Positions 1 to 12,269 are shown, counted from the stretch's first letter. The stretch is DNA of 64,000 nt from Valencia hispanica (GCA_963556495.2 OY747710.1:22943500-23007499); one strand, 5' to 3'. The notes: generated from the sequence alone by a model not told the origin. Program-made: numbers and translations.

Positions 1-1
1 T

Positions 2-3000
2 GACTATTACTCCCTTGGACACAGTGCACTGAAGAGACAGAAGAACAAACATAAGAAGAAGCACCAACAGATGCACATGCAGGACCCAGAGTTCCTAGCC
101 GAACTGGATGAGCTGATCGCTCAGTTCAATGAGGTCCACATCGGACGACGGAGCTGGGCTAGGACTGGACTCGGGCAGGGCTTTGACGGAGGAAGGCGGC
201 ATCATTCCTCCTCTCATTCTCACAGGTCCAACATCTTCCGGATCAATCTGAACGGCTTCTACTCGCCACACCCTACATCCTTCCCGGCAGCTCCTTCGTT
301 CACCCCTCAACCCTTCTATCCCTGCCATTGTAACAGGAAGCTGGACCGTCGGCAGTGCGGCTGCCCTTCAAAGTTCCAGGAAACAATTGAAAACATGGGC
401 TTTTACAGCAGCTACCCACCAGCGCCTCCGTCGCTCTACCACCACCTCCCCAGCTCCTTCCCACTTCCACCCCCTCACCAGTACGCCCCCCATCAGCCCC
501 ACCATGCTCACTTCCTCCTCAATCCAGCCAGATTCCACAGGCGTAGAAGCAGGTTGCTCAGAGAGGGAGCTTTAGGAGGAGAGGTGGAGGGAGATTTAGG
601 GGCTAGCACCAGAGGGTTTGTTTCTGGCCTCTCTTGCAGCTGGGGGAGGAGTGAACACAAACATAAGCACCGTCACCAGCACTGTGAGCGAAACATGGAA
701 ACCGAAGAGGAGTTACAGGATGAGGAGGACGAAGATGCAATGGATAGGGAGCTTTTGGGTGGTTCAAAGACACAATCAGGGTTCATTTTTGGGCAAGTAG
801 AAGGAAGAAGGAAAGGGGGAAAAGGACCCGGAAGCATGCTGTCTAAAGATTCACCCTGGTTACGTCAAAATGGAAGCATTCCCTTCTCCACTGCCACCTC
901 TTCTTCATCATCTTCAACAGAGAGGTACAAAAATACATCTCTCACGTCTTTGGGCCTTGGCTCCACTCACCTGTCTTCCTTCGGAGGAGGCTGGGGCGGT
1001 TTGGGCCAAAGCTGGGCGACATTCGGGAGTCTAGGAAGCCCAGGATTTGGGCTGAACCCAAGCTGGAGAGGCTTCTCCAGGGACAAGCACATGGGTAGAC
1101 TGGCTGAATCAGAGGGAGAGGAAGAGGAAGGCGAAGACGATGTGGACGAGTCACACCTGTATGCTTCAAAACACACCAACCTGTTTACTTCTGCTGCCAT
1201 GTCAGCAGTGGGGAGGGGCCTGAGGAGCGGATTGGCCAGTAGGAACCCTGGAAGTGGAGAAAAGTCGTGGAGGAGGGACGAGCCAGCGTGGACAGAGAGG
1301 AGGGAGGCAGGTGAGGATTCTTGAATGATTTTAGTGGAAAACTGTTGAATCCACAGCTGTCTTCTGTTGTGGCTTCACTGCCACTAAATGTGAATCTATT
1401 TTGAATGCTGACAGCAATCCAGATAAAACGGAGATTGAAACACCATTGAAACACAACAAAAGCAGCCAAATAATGACAGCGAGCTGAGAAAATGGGTTTA
1501 CGCAGCGAGGCTCTTTTCACTCGCATAGTGTGACAGATTTTGTTATTTGCACAGCGCAGAGATGAAACTCCGCCAACCAGCAGCCGTGTGCCCAATATAG
1601 TGACAGCCCTGTTTTTTCTCAGGTGTTGTTGAGCCACACATCAAAGCCTGGAGGGTGCATGAGGAGAAATCAGACTCCATTCTTTTTATAGCCAGTTTCA
1701 GACTCCCTTCCCTGTTCAAGGGCACCCACACAGCCACTCCTCTGAGAAATTGCTTAGACATTACAGTGGTGATCAGAAGTTTACATATATTGACAAAGGG
1801 CATACATCTCATTTGGACTTAGAGCTCTTCACAATTTATTTGAACTCTTAATTTTCCAGGATAAGATGATTCTACAACAAACAACATCAAAAAATTAAAC
1901 AAGAATTGGTTGCAGATGTTTGAAGTTTTTTCAGGTTTTCTCAAATCCACACAAGGTGATGATACCTCAAATATATACATTCAGTCTCATAGGCCAGTTT
2001 AGTCTTACTCAGCTGCCTAACTAATTTTCTTAGATAGATTGGTAAAAAACACAACTAGGTGCTTTAATGGGTACAGTGATCCCAAACAGAGATCAAAAAA
2101 GGTTTTAAAATGATTCAAGTAGGCTGACATTAACATCTGGAACGGACCCAACCCCAACTCTTAGTCCAGATATACTAGAAGTTAGGTGGATTGTGCTTAA
2201 AAGCCAAGTCAGTACTAATTAATCAACCAATTTGATGTTTACATTTGAGCCTGTGTGAAATCTTGAAATTACACAATAAATTCAAATCTTCTCATTTGTT
2301 TTTAGTTGTTTTAGTTTTTCATAGCACAAGTGCCCATTATTTGCTGTTCTTAGACAGGAAACAGGCAGAGAGAAGGGGGAACACATGCAGCAATGGCCCC
2401 AACGTTGGGAACTGAACTGAACCCCTGATGGCTGTGTTGAGGTCTATTGGCTCCTGTGTATGGGATGCCCGCTTTACCTCTACACTGCCTGACATAATTC
2501 TTAGTTTTTAAGTGCATTAAAGATGTGTGTTTTATGTTTCTTCCACTCTGAAACCAAAACAGTTCAAACACATTGCTAAAACTATATAAAATTCTGACTT
2601 CTATATCTTGAGGGGAATCTGCAAGAACATCTTTAAAATCTTCCCAAACTGCAAGCTGTCCTTGCTCAGGGCTGTCCAGCGAAACGCAGTCATTAGTTAA
2701 CCACCATGCCGGCTATTTAAAGCTCGCCCTATTCCTCCCCGCTGGGCCGGCCGGGCCTGTTTGATTTGGAAAAATCCAATAAGGAAAGAGTGGTCAGTCT
2801 TGTCAGTGGCTGAGGAAAATGGAACAAAAAGATGGATGACCTCAGGAAAGATTGATGGAGAACTCAGAGAGGGGTCAGGAATGAGCCACTAAGAATATGT
2901 GTGAGAAAAAAAGGCTGATTTACTTCCTGATCTAACAAAACAAAACAGAAGAAGAATGTTAGGTCATACTTTGTTCTGTTTCCTTTTCCAGTACTGTTTT

Positions 3001-6000
3001 CTGCTTTAACTGAGTGTGCAAAAACAAATGCTGCGCATGAAAGGTATGCATGCCTCACTGTGTTTGTATGCATTATTTTTTTCTCTGTCTGTGTGCAGCT
3101 CGTAAATCACTTTTAATGCGTTTCCCAGAAGTGATCCGGTCAGAGGAAATGTTGTGACTCACCTAATCTGCAGCCCGTCCACATGACTCAGCCCAGACTG
3201 GCCTCACCTCACACCTGCTGGCTTAATCTCTCATCCACATCTGTCTTATTTCCTCTCCGCCACTCATGCACCCTCCCCCTCACCTCCTCTCCCCCTCCTG
3301 CAGGTTTACAAGGTGACTCGAGGAGCCGGGGGCAGCGTAGAAGCGTGCCAACTCCAGACTGCGCTGCGGTGAAAAACAAAAGAGGGCCAGGACGTCCCAG
3401 GAAGCACCCACTGCCCTCCGCTGTGTCCTCCCCTACACGCTCATCTCATCCAACACCGTCCATGTCGCCAGCTGACTTCTTTCTAGAAGCGGGAGGGGGG
3501 GCAGAAGAGGCAGTGCCAGAGAAAAGAGGAGGAGGAGGCAACACAGTGCAGCAGGTCCTGGATCTGGAGTCGCAGGCCCGGAGAAAGAGGGGGCGGAAGA
3601 GAAAACACGGTGACTCTCCGTGCCATCAGAGGTGAACACCGGAGCTGGTTGACTTGACTGTTCAATACAACCACTCGCTGCTGTTATATTAACCCACCGT
3701 TTTCAGCACTGTGTGCTAAACCAGTGCCCTCTATCTCTCTCTTTCTCCTTTACCCTCCCTATCACTCTACCTCTCTGTTTACACTTTCCTTTTAGTTTTG
3801 CCAAGGACATCCCTGAATGTGACATGCATTCTGAGTTTTTCAGCCAGTCAGATGTCGATGAGGCTCCACCCCAAGCAGTAGCCACCCATAGGGAAGAAAA
3901 CAGTGATGGTTCTCCCAGGAAGAATTACCTGAGAGCAGGCCTTTACTCTGATGATTATAAAACTACGGAGTGAGCTGAATGAACTTATGAACACCCTTAT
4001 ATATAAGATATTTAATTTCCATTTTCTTTTACAGTAATGTTTTTTTACCCTGTTTGTCTCAGTCCTCCCGTCCAAGCCCAGAAGAACTGCAGTGAGAGTT
4101 TGGAGTACACACCAGGGGAGCATGAGTACAGCCTCTTACCTTCTCCCATACATGTTGGTGAGTACAGGTTAACCCCACAGTGGGCCCGTCCCACTTCCAG
4201 GTTTAAATCCACTGATCTTCTGACTTCTAACTTCTATGAACTTATACATATTTTATATCACTGGAAGGCAGAGTCTTGTGATTCCAATTATATATGCCAA
4301 TCAAGGATACAATTATAATTAATTTAATCTTATCCAGTGTAATACAAATCATATTACTTGGTAACAATAACACTTAGACATATTATCATTACTCTGGGAG
4401 ACATTTCAGTGTGTTTTCTTTCCAAAGAGACATGTCTCTACTCAAAATGGTGCTCCAAGAACATCAATAATTTTAATTTGGGTATGCGTTTAAAAAAATG
4501 TAGGGAGGAAATTGCAGGAATGTTAATGGCTTAATATCTTGACGAATTATTTTAAACTGTCTTAATCTTCTTTAGGAAAGTACTTGAGGCTAAAGCGAAT
4601 ACACTTCCAACTGCCATATGATGTGATGTGGCAGTGGCAACATAACCAGGTATGGAGGAAGAAACAAAAATTCAAGCAAAAATATTTTTTCTTAATGCCT
4701 TGGATGTAATTCTTTTCTGATTTGGGTACAGCTTCAGCGTCAACCTGCTGTCCCCCTGAAAAGGAAGCGGCGTTACTGTGAGTTTATTTCTTATTTGAGA
4801 CCCTCCACTTCTATCGTAACCTCAGGTAAATATCTGTAAAAAAAAGCCCCAACATAAATTATTATAATGGAGGTGAAACTCCTTGCTGCAAATTTCTAAC
4901 AGTGAGTTTTGGATTTATTTTATCTACCTATATAGACTTGGGTCCCCATCCAGCCTCCTTATCGCTCCGCTCACTGCTTTAACTGTATATGTGAGCAAGT
5001 AGGCCAGTAGCCATTATGTTGGGACATTTCCTGCCTTTTTAGGATCAACATTACACATCTGCCTTACTTGAATGGTATGTTCTCTTGGCTTTTCCATTTT
5101 GAGAAGTGGCTAAATGTGGGCCTCTGTGTCGCATCATATTTATGCCACATCCTTCTCCTTGTGCTTAGTGCCAAGATACATTTGGTTCCCAGGGTCTTTG
5201 AAAGTGAAACAGGCTCACAGCATTACAGATCCTCCACTTTACATATCAGTGGACAAATGGTGCTATTCACAAAGTCTGTCTTTTTTTTTAATTGCCAGAC
5301 CAACCTTTGTCTTTTGCCGAAAAAATCAATCTTAGTCTGTCTTGATCAAAGCATACGCTTCAGAATGTCACATTTGTGTTTGTAATGGTAGGACAGAATT
5401 TTTTTTTCTTGGCATCTTTATATACATAGATATATCTTTAAGTTACTTATATAATATCATAAATTTAGTGACCAAAGATGACACTGCTTTCTGTAGTTCT
5501 CATCGAGTTTTTGAGATTTGTTTCTATTTTACAATCCTTATTTGTATATCTGGTGGCAAGATAAACTTGGGTCCTCATTCAGCCTTGATTGTCACAGTTC
5601 GACCTTTACATTTTTGCTCTGTCTGTAACAACTTTAGAAAAGAAGCTATTTATATTTGGAGCAATTTCATGACCGATAAACAACACCACAAATCTGACTC
5701 ACTTTAATGGTATGTTCTATTGTCTTTCCCATTTTCCCAAAAACCCAGACCTCTGTATCACATCATATTTATACCCCATCCTCCTCCCTATGCAGAGTGG
5801 TAACATGAACTTGGTCCGTAGGGCCTTTGGAGGAGAAACAGCCCACAGTACTATGGCTCCTCCACCATGCTTAACAGTGGGCCTTTGTTGCTTTTCCAAC
5901 ATACTCATTCTTTGTTTTATTCTAGACCCACTTAGACTGTATAATATATTTTTGCCTCAAGAAAAGAGGAAATGAAAGATTATGTATATTTATTTACAAA

Positions 6001-7449
6001 TTAAAAATCCTTTAGCTGGATATATTTTTATGTGGTTGCTCTTTGGTGTGGCATTATTTCCTGGTATTGTTTTATTTTTCCCCCTAGAAAATAAATGTAC
6101 TATGTACTATTTTAAAAGCTGCATTTAAAAATGAAATTATTTCAAGGTTTTTTTACACAGCTTTACCAGGGAAGTCTGGTGTGTCACATTGGGATCTTAC
6201 TGCGTATCTTGATTTAAGCAGGTCGCCTGAAGCAGAAGACTCCATCTTCCCAGCAAATACTGGTGGGTTTTGTGGCTTGAGCTTTTTTTTAATTCCAGCG
6301 CAGATTTATTACTTTGCTTCCATTTATCTCCTTATGCCTGTATTTTACTGAACAGGAGGAGAGGTCTGGAGACATCGCCAGCTTGTTCCCTCACCTCGAC
6401 ATGGAGCCTCTGACCTGCAGCGAGAGGTATAGATTTCAAAATAAACTGCTGTTAAACTCATTTCAGCGTCAGTGGGGTAACTGTCTCTCTCTGTGTGTGT
6501 CGGATCCAGGAGCTTTGTGGTGAAACACCATGTGTTCCTCGTCAGGAACTGGGAGCTCGTGAGAGACCGACAGATCCGAATGAGGATAGAGGGGGGCAGA
6601 GCCGGAGACGAGGAGGGAGAGGACACGCAGATCATGTCCTGCGACGGCACTAGTGGGGACGACAACCACATCAAGTCAGGTCCATGAAGCAAGTGTGTGT
6701 GTTAGTTTTTGTTTCTGTAGGTGTTTGTGGTTGAATCTTGCACATTTTCATTTTTTTGTTTTGCTGTACATCTGTGTGGATTGTAATGTATGTGTGCATG
6801 TACAGAATGTGTGCGCTCATCCGACTTCATGTTTGGCTTGTCTTTCCATATCATACTCAGCAGCCCAAACTAAGTGGTTTTCCAACCACAGAATGCAGCC
6901 TGCAGAAATGTTTCCCTATTTCTGTCATCCAATGCTGGAGTCCAAGAACTCAGCAGGCATCGACTTTCTCCATTAGCAGTGAAACCACACACTTTCATCC
7001 AGCAGACAGAAACCAAAAAGAAAACAAGAACACATATAATTAAAATGTAACCGTAAAAGATTATGTTCCTGCCTTCACTAATGTGCAGAATGCTGTTTGA
7101 CCTGCAGATTGCTCAGTGGGGGTGGAGGTGACGGTTATCAGCAGCAGTGACCCCCTCCACCAAAGTCAGGACACCTCCAGCTTGCTCATTGCCAGCCCCA
7201 GCGTGAGTTAACGAACATCAGACCACCCACATGGAGAAATAAGTATTTTAATACAGTAAAGATTTTTTTTAAAAATCTGCTTTTGCAGTTATTGTACATT
7301 TTTGTTCTCTCCAGCCCACCAATAGCCAGAGCAGACAAGAGGAGGAGGAAGAGGAGGAGGAAACAAAACGAAGGGAAAGAAAGGTCTGCAGCAGAGAACA
7401 GAGAAGAAAACGGTTGAACGATTTACTTTTGACCCTGCAGCATTCATAA
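2..7449 (+). CDS. ash1l: ash1l-type gene, 3' part, lacking SET, bromo, PHD and BAH domains
   Basis: Exons read directly: 2-1310 (enters from the left edge), 3304-3631, 3796-3969, 4063-4157, 4576-4649, 4732-4777, 6222-6262, 6356-6426, 6510-6679, 7108-7202, 7315-7449. All junctions are GT/AG and phase-compatible, giving 845 residues and a TAA stop. ASH1L landmarks in order: a His/Lys/Pro-rich large exon; an AT-hook ([11 protein letters not shown]) at about 3378-3410; [29 protein letters not shown]; a [15 protein letters not shown] segment carrying the MRG15-docking FxLP; then [14 protein letters not shown] and DDNHIKS, which in human ASH1L lie between the SET and bromodomain. Human ASH1L is an H3K36 methyltransferase of 2969 residues. 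Here the AWS-SET-post-SET block should fall between 4777 and 6510, and the bromodomain, PHD and BAH after 6679, but none is present. The end ([18 protein letters not shown]) resembles the basic helix near the human C-terminus. Identity as an ASH1L relative is firm; whether this is a diverged paralogue, a decaying gene or an assembly artefact is inference. Confidence 0.87.
1311..3303 (+). other. ash1l-type intron with Tc1-like remnant
   Basis: Intron between the large exon (donor CAG|gtgagg) and the AT-hook exon (acceptor ctcctgcag). About 1752-2290 resembles the decayed end of a Tc1-like element, opening with the fish transposon-type phrase ggtgatcagaagtttacata. A short GC-rich patch with a GGCCGGCC core sits near 2744-2757. 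No coding sequence is seen in the rest. Confidence 0.55.
3378..3410 (+). other. AT-hook coding segment in the ash1l-type gene
   Basis: The codons spell [11 protein letters not shown], with the canonical GRP core at 3390-3398. AT-hooks bind the minor groove of AT-rich DNA. A second basic patch, [11 protein letters not shown], lies near the end of the same exon and could act as an AT-hook-like or nuclear localisation element. Confidence 0.8.
4605..4616 (+). other. FxLP (FQLP) MRG15-docking motif codons
   Basis: TTC CAA CTG CCA encodes FQLP inside RIHFQLPYD. In ASH1L the equivalent FxLP motif just upstream of the AWS domain binds the MRG domain of MRG15 (MORF4L1) and activates the methyltransferase. 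The motif survives here although the SET domain it should regulate is not in the gene. Confidence 0.75.
4936..5930. repeat. Diverged tandem duplication (~630 bp unit) in the intron where SET exons are missing
   Basis: The phrase acttgggtcc recurs at 4936 and 5565, and ggtatgttct at 5074 and 5709. Many shared words lie between, such as gcatcatatttat against cacatcatatttat. The two copies are heavily diverged, so the duplication is old. The second copy is shorter. No SET-like codons are seen in either. Confidence 0.55.
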
Positions 7450-7494
7450 ACGGACAGAAAGAGAGAGAAAGGTAAGTTGAGCATGAGCCGGTGC

Positions 7495-8130
7495 AGAGTG
7501 CTTGCAAAAGTATTCACACTCCATTTACATTTTTTCTAGTTTTCCCACGCAATGACCACAAACTGCAGTGTATTTTATTTAAATATAATGAGATAGATCT
7601 ACACAGTGTTGTGTAGATCAACTTTATAGTTGAAGGAAATTATTATTATTATTTTTTTATATAAAATAAAATTTGAAGTGTGTGGCGAGCAACAATTCAA
7701 AGCATTCATGCTCAGCCGACAGGTCAGAGATATAGCGCCAGAGAAGTTTTCCCAAAGTGAAACGGATTGAGCTAAAAGGCAGCGCATTTCTGCAACCCCC
7801 CCCCCCCCCCACACACACACGTAAGGTTTAAGACATACAACATACATAAAGAGCCAGGACTTGAAAATTGACATTCACAGATGTTGTCCATCAAATCGAC
7901 TGAGCATGAGCATTGCCCAAAGATGAATCGACAGAAATTATAATCTCTTTATGTGCAAAGCTGTAGATGCATATCCCTTAAAAAACCTGCAGCTGTATTT
8001 GCAGTGAAATGTGGTTCTAAAAAGTGTTGACAAGGAAAGTCCTGGGATGGCACACATTTCAGATTTTTAAATGGAGCAGTTTTTCAAAACCTTCCCATAA
8101 AATGCTAATAAAATATTGACATTTGTGGGT
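7495..8130 (+). mobile_element. Deleted Tc1-like transposon remnant
   Basis: It starts with the fish Tc1-type end gcaaaagtattcacac and ends with text matching the 3' end of the same family (gcagctgtatttgcag, ggtggttctaaaaag-like). Most of the transposase-coding middle is gone. Confidence 0.65.
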
Positions 8131-10584
8131 CCAACTCAAGAAATGTGGGAAGGTTCAACTAGTATGTAGTTTGTTGACTTTTATTTTCTCTTTATAAAGG
8201 ATGGAACTACTCCAAAAAGGGACCAGCCTCAGCGGTGAACAGATGGATTAAAAGTGATGTCACTGCATTGACTAAAAAGACAGAAAGAAGAAGACGGGGA
8301 TAGTTTGATAAATTATCTGTGGCTGAAAATCCAAGAAAAACACCTCAAATGTTGATACATGAGCGTGCCGAAAATTGCGCTCCAAAGGGCATCCCACCAA
8401 GGATGAAACTATGGCAACTATTGTCCGAGCAGTGCCAGATGAAAGAGACAGACACACACTGACGTGGATTAAGGAAAAAAAAGAGAAAAGACCAGCAGAA
8501 ATGAATTTGCACTAGTGCTGTATGAATAAGCACACTAAAGACTGTATGTATGCTGAGTGGACACACTTTAAAAAAAACCCACATATATACACTTTGAATG
8601 CTCTCACTGCGGCACCTTAAGCAAAAACAAAGTAAAAGGACGTGTGTTGCACGGGAGGTTGAAAGCGGACACGTACAGTGCGGTACTCGGCATTTTCGGC
8701 TCCCTAGTTTCCAAGAGACGAGGAGCTCATAAGCCGCCCGGGGAGGGGAATACGCAAATGTAGCCCGGGCCCCCCTTTAAGTAGGTCAAAATTGAACTCT
8801 CATTTACTTGTTAAGCTTTCAAAGTCACATTGCACCTTTGGGAAATGGCACAAGGAGAAGTGAGCCAGTTAAAAGCTAAAAAAAGAGACAGTGTTAGTTT
8901 TTTTTTTGCTTCGCTTTAACAAGACTGTGTCTGCCATGTACCAGTGAATAGGGAAAAGGGAGGGTGGGAAGAGCTTAGCAATAGGAATTTTGGCATTGCT
9001 GCAAGAGAATTTCTAATGAGGTTTTACGAAAGAGCTTATTTTTTTGGAGAAAAAAAATGATTAAAAAAGTGTTGTCTGCTATAGAAATGGACAAAATATA
9101 TCAATGACAAGAATGTTTATTGTTGAACTATTTTCAGTATTGCTTCCAAGGAAAAGAGGGAGATAGATTTGTTTACTCCAGACTGCCTTTGAGAGTGTTT
9201 CCCTCTTTGCTTCGGAGCACTGACAATCAGAATGTCCTCGGAGATGGAGGTAGTGGTGGGTGGAGGTGGGTGTTAGGGGTGGTGGTGGGTGGGGGGGGAG
9301 ACAAGAACTAATTTACCCCAAAATGCTCTGTAGAAGTGCCATGTCGTCTTATGTGTAAAAGCGAGTCTTTAAAAGCAATATCTCCTCTAAATAAGGACTA
9401 TATAAGTACTCCAGTTATGTTTTTTTAGTTAATTTGTGAATATTTGAGGACTTTGTTTTTTTCTGTGCAAAAGCATATTAGATTGTTCTCATCTTAGGAG
9501 CATTGGATTAACAAGCCTTCAGTTGTTTGTGAATGTACAGTATGTTGAGCTGTTTTTCTTTCATCAGCAGTAGAGTGTAAATTTAGCATAACACATACAA
9601 GCTACCAGTCAGATCTTTCATTTTGCTGAGACGTTTTTAACAGTGTAAGCAGCTGACCAATATATCTTTAGAACTGATATGGTTGTATATGATTTTTACT
9701 CTTTTCTTTTTGGAGAGTTACATATTTTACCTCCCCTTTTAGCTGAGCGTACTTTGGTCAGACAATCTGTGACAGTAAATTAGTTGTTTTTTTTCCAGTG
9801 CTCTCTTTCAGTAGTGTGGCTCCTTATAACGAGCCAAAAAAGTGCAATTTCTTTGACTGTTTACATACTGTATGTATATTTTTCTCCCTCTTTACTTTTT
9901 TTTTTACCTAAAGGCACTACATTATTGCCAGTGGATGATTAACTTTATAGCAAAGGTACACATAAAGAGTTATTTATCTAGTTTGCATGACATGTAACCT
10001 TTGCCTGTTGCCTCTGACGGTGTGCATCTGATAAGCAAAACAAAAAAAAAACAGTGATAACTCAATGCCATAGAATGTCAGCTCAAACATTTTGCCTCTA
10101 TATCCATAATAATAAAAGCATTTTATGTCTCCTGGTACTAAACCCTGTGAACTTGTCATGTTTCAGCCACAAGGCTCTGCTTCCTGTGTGTGTGTGTGTG
10201 TTTTAAGTGGAAGTACCGCAGTGATGCAAATCAGTGTCCGTTCACAGTGCTATCTAGTGGTGTAAGACTGTACATCTCACACTGTGTTGTCCTTTGTAAT
10301 GACCCACAATGGACAACAGGGCTGTCAAAGGAGCACAATAACAAGATGGGGGGGGGGGGTTGCAGCATACTATACAGATACTGTTATGTTCTCTTTCCAG
10401 GATTTAAAATCAGTCGGGGCAGAGTTTGATTTGAGATTACCAGTGTGAATAGATATTTGTTTTTAATTGCTAGAATCTGTGTCTGCACCATTTAACATCT
10501 CGCTTTAAAGAAACCTGTTTATTAGATGCTCAAACTAACAAATGTTTTTTTTTTAAAGAATACTCATTAATTAGTTGATTTCAA

Positions 10585-11260
10585 CAAGGGGGCTGTAGGT
10601 GGAGCAGTTGGTAGCATTGTTGCCTTGCATCAAGAAAGTCTTGGGTTTGAATCCTGGCCTGGGGTCTTTCTACATGGAGTTTGCATGTTTTCCTTGTGCA
10701 TGCGTGGGTTCTCCACTGGTACTCTGGCTCTTACAGTCCAAAACAATGACTGTTAGGTCAATTGAACACTTATGTCTGAGTGTGTGTGTGTGTGTGTGTA
10801 TGTGTGTGTGTACATGTATAGCTATACTTGTGAGGACCAACCTTTGACGGCCCACCAGCATTGTGTGGACATTTGTAGTTGTGAGGACATTTTGCCTGGT
10901 CCCCACAATGTTTAACTAGCTATTAAACTCTACTAGTTAGGTTTAGAGGTATGGTGTGAATTAGGTTAAGGTTAGGGTTAGGCATGTATCAGTAATGGTT
11001 AGGTTTAGGGAAAGTGTCTGGGTTAGGCATAGTAAAATCAATGGAAGTCAATACAATGTCGACACAAGGATAGCAAGACGTGCGTGTGTGTGAGTGTGTG
11101 TGTACAGGGTTGTCCTGCGTGTGTGCCTGTGTTGCCCTGTGATGAACTGGCGACCTGTTCGGGGTGTACCCTGCCCCTCGCTCAATGACTGCTGGAGATA
11201 GGCCCTCCCTATGACCTTGCAAGGATAGGCAGGTATAGAAAATGTACGAATAAGATTTCA
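10585..11260 (+). repeat. Fish SINE-like repeat interrupted by a second repeat
   Basis: The head (about 10585-10775) has tRNA-promoter-like A and B boxes (gtggagcagttggtagc; gggtttgaatcc). The tail (about 11125-11250) carries ggcgacctgttcggggtgta and ctggagatagg. Between them lie a TG-run and another common fish repeat (about 10830-11090) with gtgaggac, gtccccaca and ggttagggtta words. Related copies or tails occur at 41343-41475, 51890-52165 and, inverted, 52375-52520. Confidence 0.6.
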
Positions 11261-12263
11261 ACAAGAATTTGCTAAAAGTCATTCAGTGCCTCAACTAAAA
11301 GATGCTAAAAGACACACTATACTGCCAAATGTATGTGCTCATAGGCCCCGATCATTGAATTCAGGTGTTCAAATCACTTTCATGCCCACAGGTGCATGAA
11401 ATCCATTACATAGGCACACAGACTGCGTCAAATAACATTTGTGAACAAACAGGTCGGTCTCAGGAGTTCAGTGAGTTCCAGGGTGGCGCCATGATAGGAT
11501 GCCACCTGGGCAATAAGTTCAGCCGTGCAGCACATGAAGATCATCTGTTTGAATAGCCATCTAAATGCATTAAAACTAGAGTTTGCATAAACAATGACAG
11601 TTTTTGAATCTGGAGTTCTACTATGATTGTAGACATCCAGATTGTCATTAGCTTCAGAGAATTAACTACAGGCAAGATATTGACAGCTTATTAACTTTTA
11701 GGAGAACTCCACTTCAAAAATGAAAAAAGGCATTTTCACATCAACACAAGGTTTTGTCTTTTTTTTTTACTGCACAAACTGAGGAGTAGTAAACTTCTCC
11801 ATACTTTTCTATCTGAAAGACTAAGAATTAAGTCTTTCAGAAATAATAAAATGCAATGGGATGAAATGTAAAATCAACATTTATTTTTACAAAAAATACA
11901 AAATCCTTAGTTACAGGTTCATGATTTCTGGACTGGCTATTTTAAGGCAATACCATCCATAATGGGATTATGTTCAGAGCCCTGTCCCATGACTGCTACT
12001 TTCAGGACCCCAGCTGAGTCAACTCAACTGAGCTCCACCCAGAGGGAGATTGTTGCCTTTACATCTCTGCGGCCAGACGTCGACTTCTTCTCGAGTAGAA
12101 ACCCAAATCCTCCTTCTGCATCAACCTGGTTAGACACGTTATTTTTTCCTGAGGTTGGAAGAAATTAGGTACACATTGAGGGAATGTATTGATAAGTGAG
12201 GCAGGGGTTTACTGTTGGTTTTTTTCCACTGTGATTTTCGTATGTTGTTAATACTTGATATTC

Positions 12264-12269
12264 AATAAA
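12264..12269 (+). terminator. Candidate poly(A) signal AATAAA, ash1l-type gene
   Basis: A plus-strand AATAAA in an AT-rich setting, followed by A/T runs. It lies 136 bases from an opposed signal for rusc1, which would fit tail-to-tail transcript ends. Assignment to the ash1l-type gene is inference. Confidence 0.35.

Larger units (their letters stand above)
7450..12269 (+). other. Probable long 3' UTR / downstream region of the ash1l-type gene
   Basis: No coding exon is recognisable after the stop at 7447-7449. The stretch holds a Tc1 remnant (about 7495-8130), a long unique section (about 8241-10150), (TG)n runs near 10183-10202 and 10780-10815, and a SINE-like repeat (10585-11260). An AATAAA at 12264-12269 would give a 4.8 kb 3' UTR. 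Earlier poly(A) use is possible, and the extent is inferred. Confidence 0.35.

Noticed and set aside
1185..1637. A minus-strand 150-codon open frame over the end of the large ash1l exon
   Set aside because: It overlaps a convincing plus-strand exon and donor and shows no family resemblance.
4778..6221. Hidden AWS/SET exons of ash1l
   Set aside because: I looked on the plus strand for the Cys-rich AWS pattern and for SET signatures such as NHSC and the ELTYDY type and found none. A profile search would be decisive.
6680..7107. A bromodomain exon after DDNHIKS
   Set aside because: Only short non-homologous open stretches and intron-like DNA are present, and the flanking exons already join in phase.
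10965..11000. Interstitial telomere repeat (TTAGGG)
   Set aside because: Only one or two imperfect units lie inside a dispersed fish repeat, not an array.
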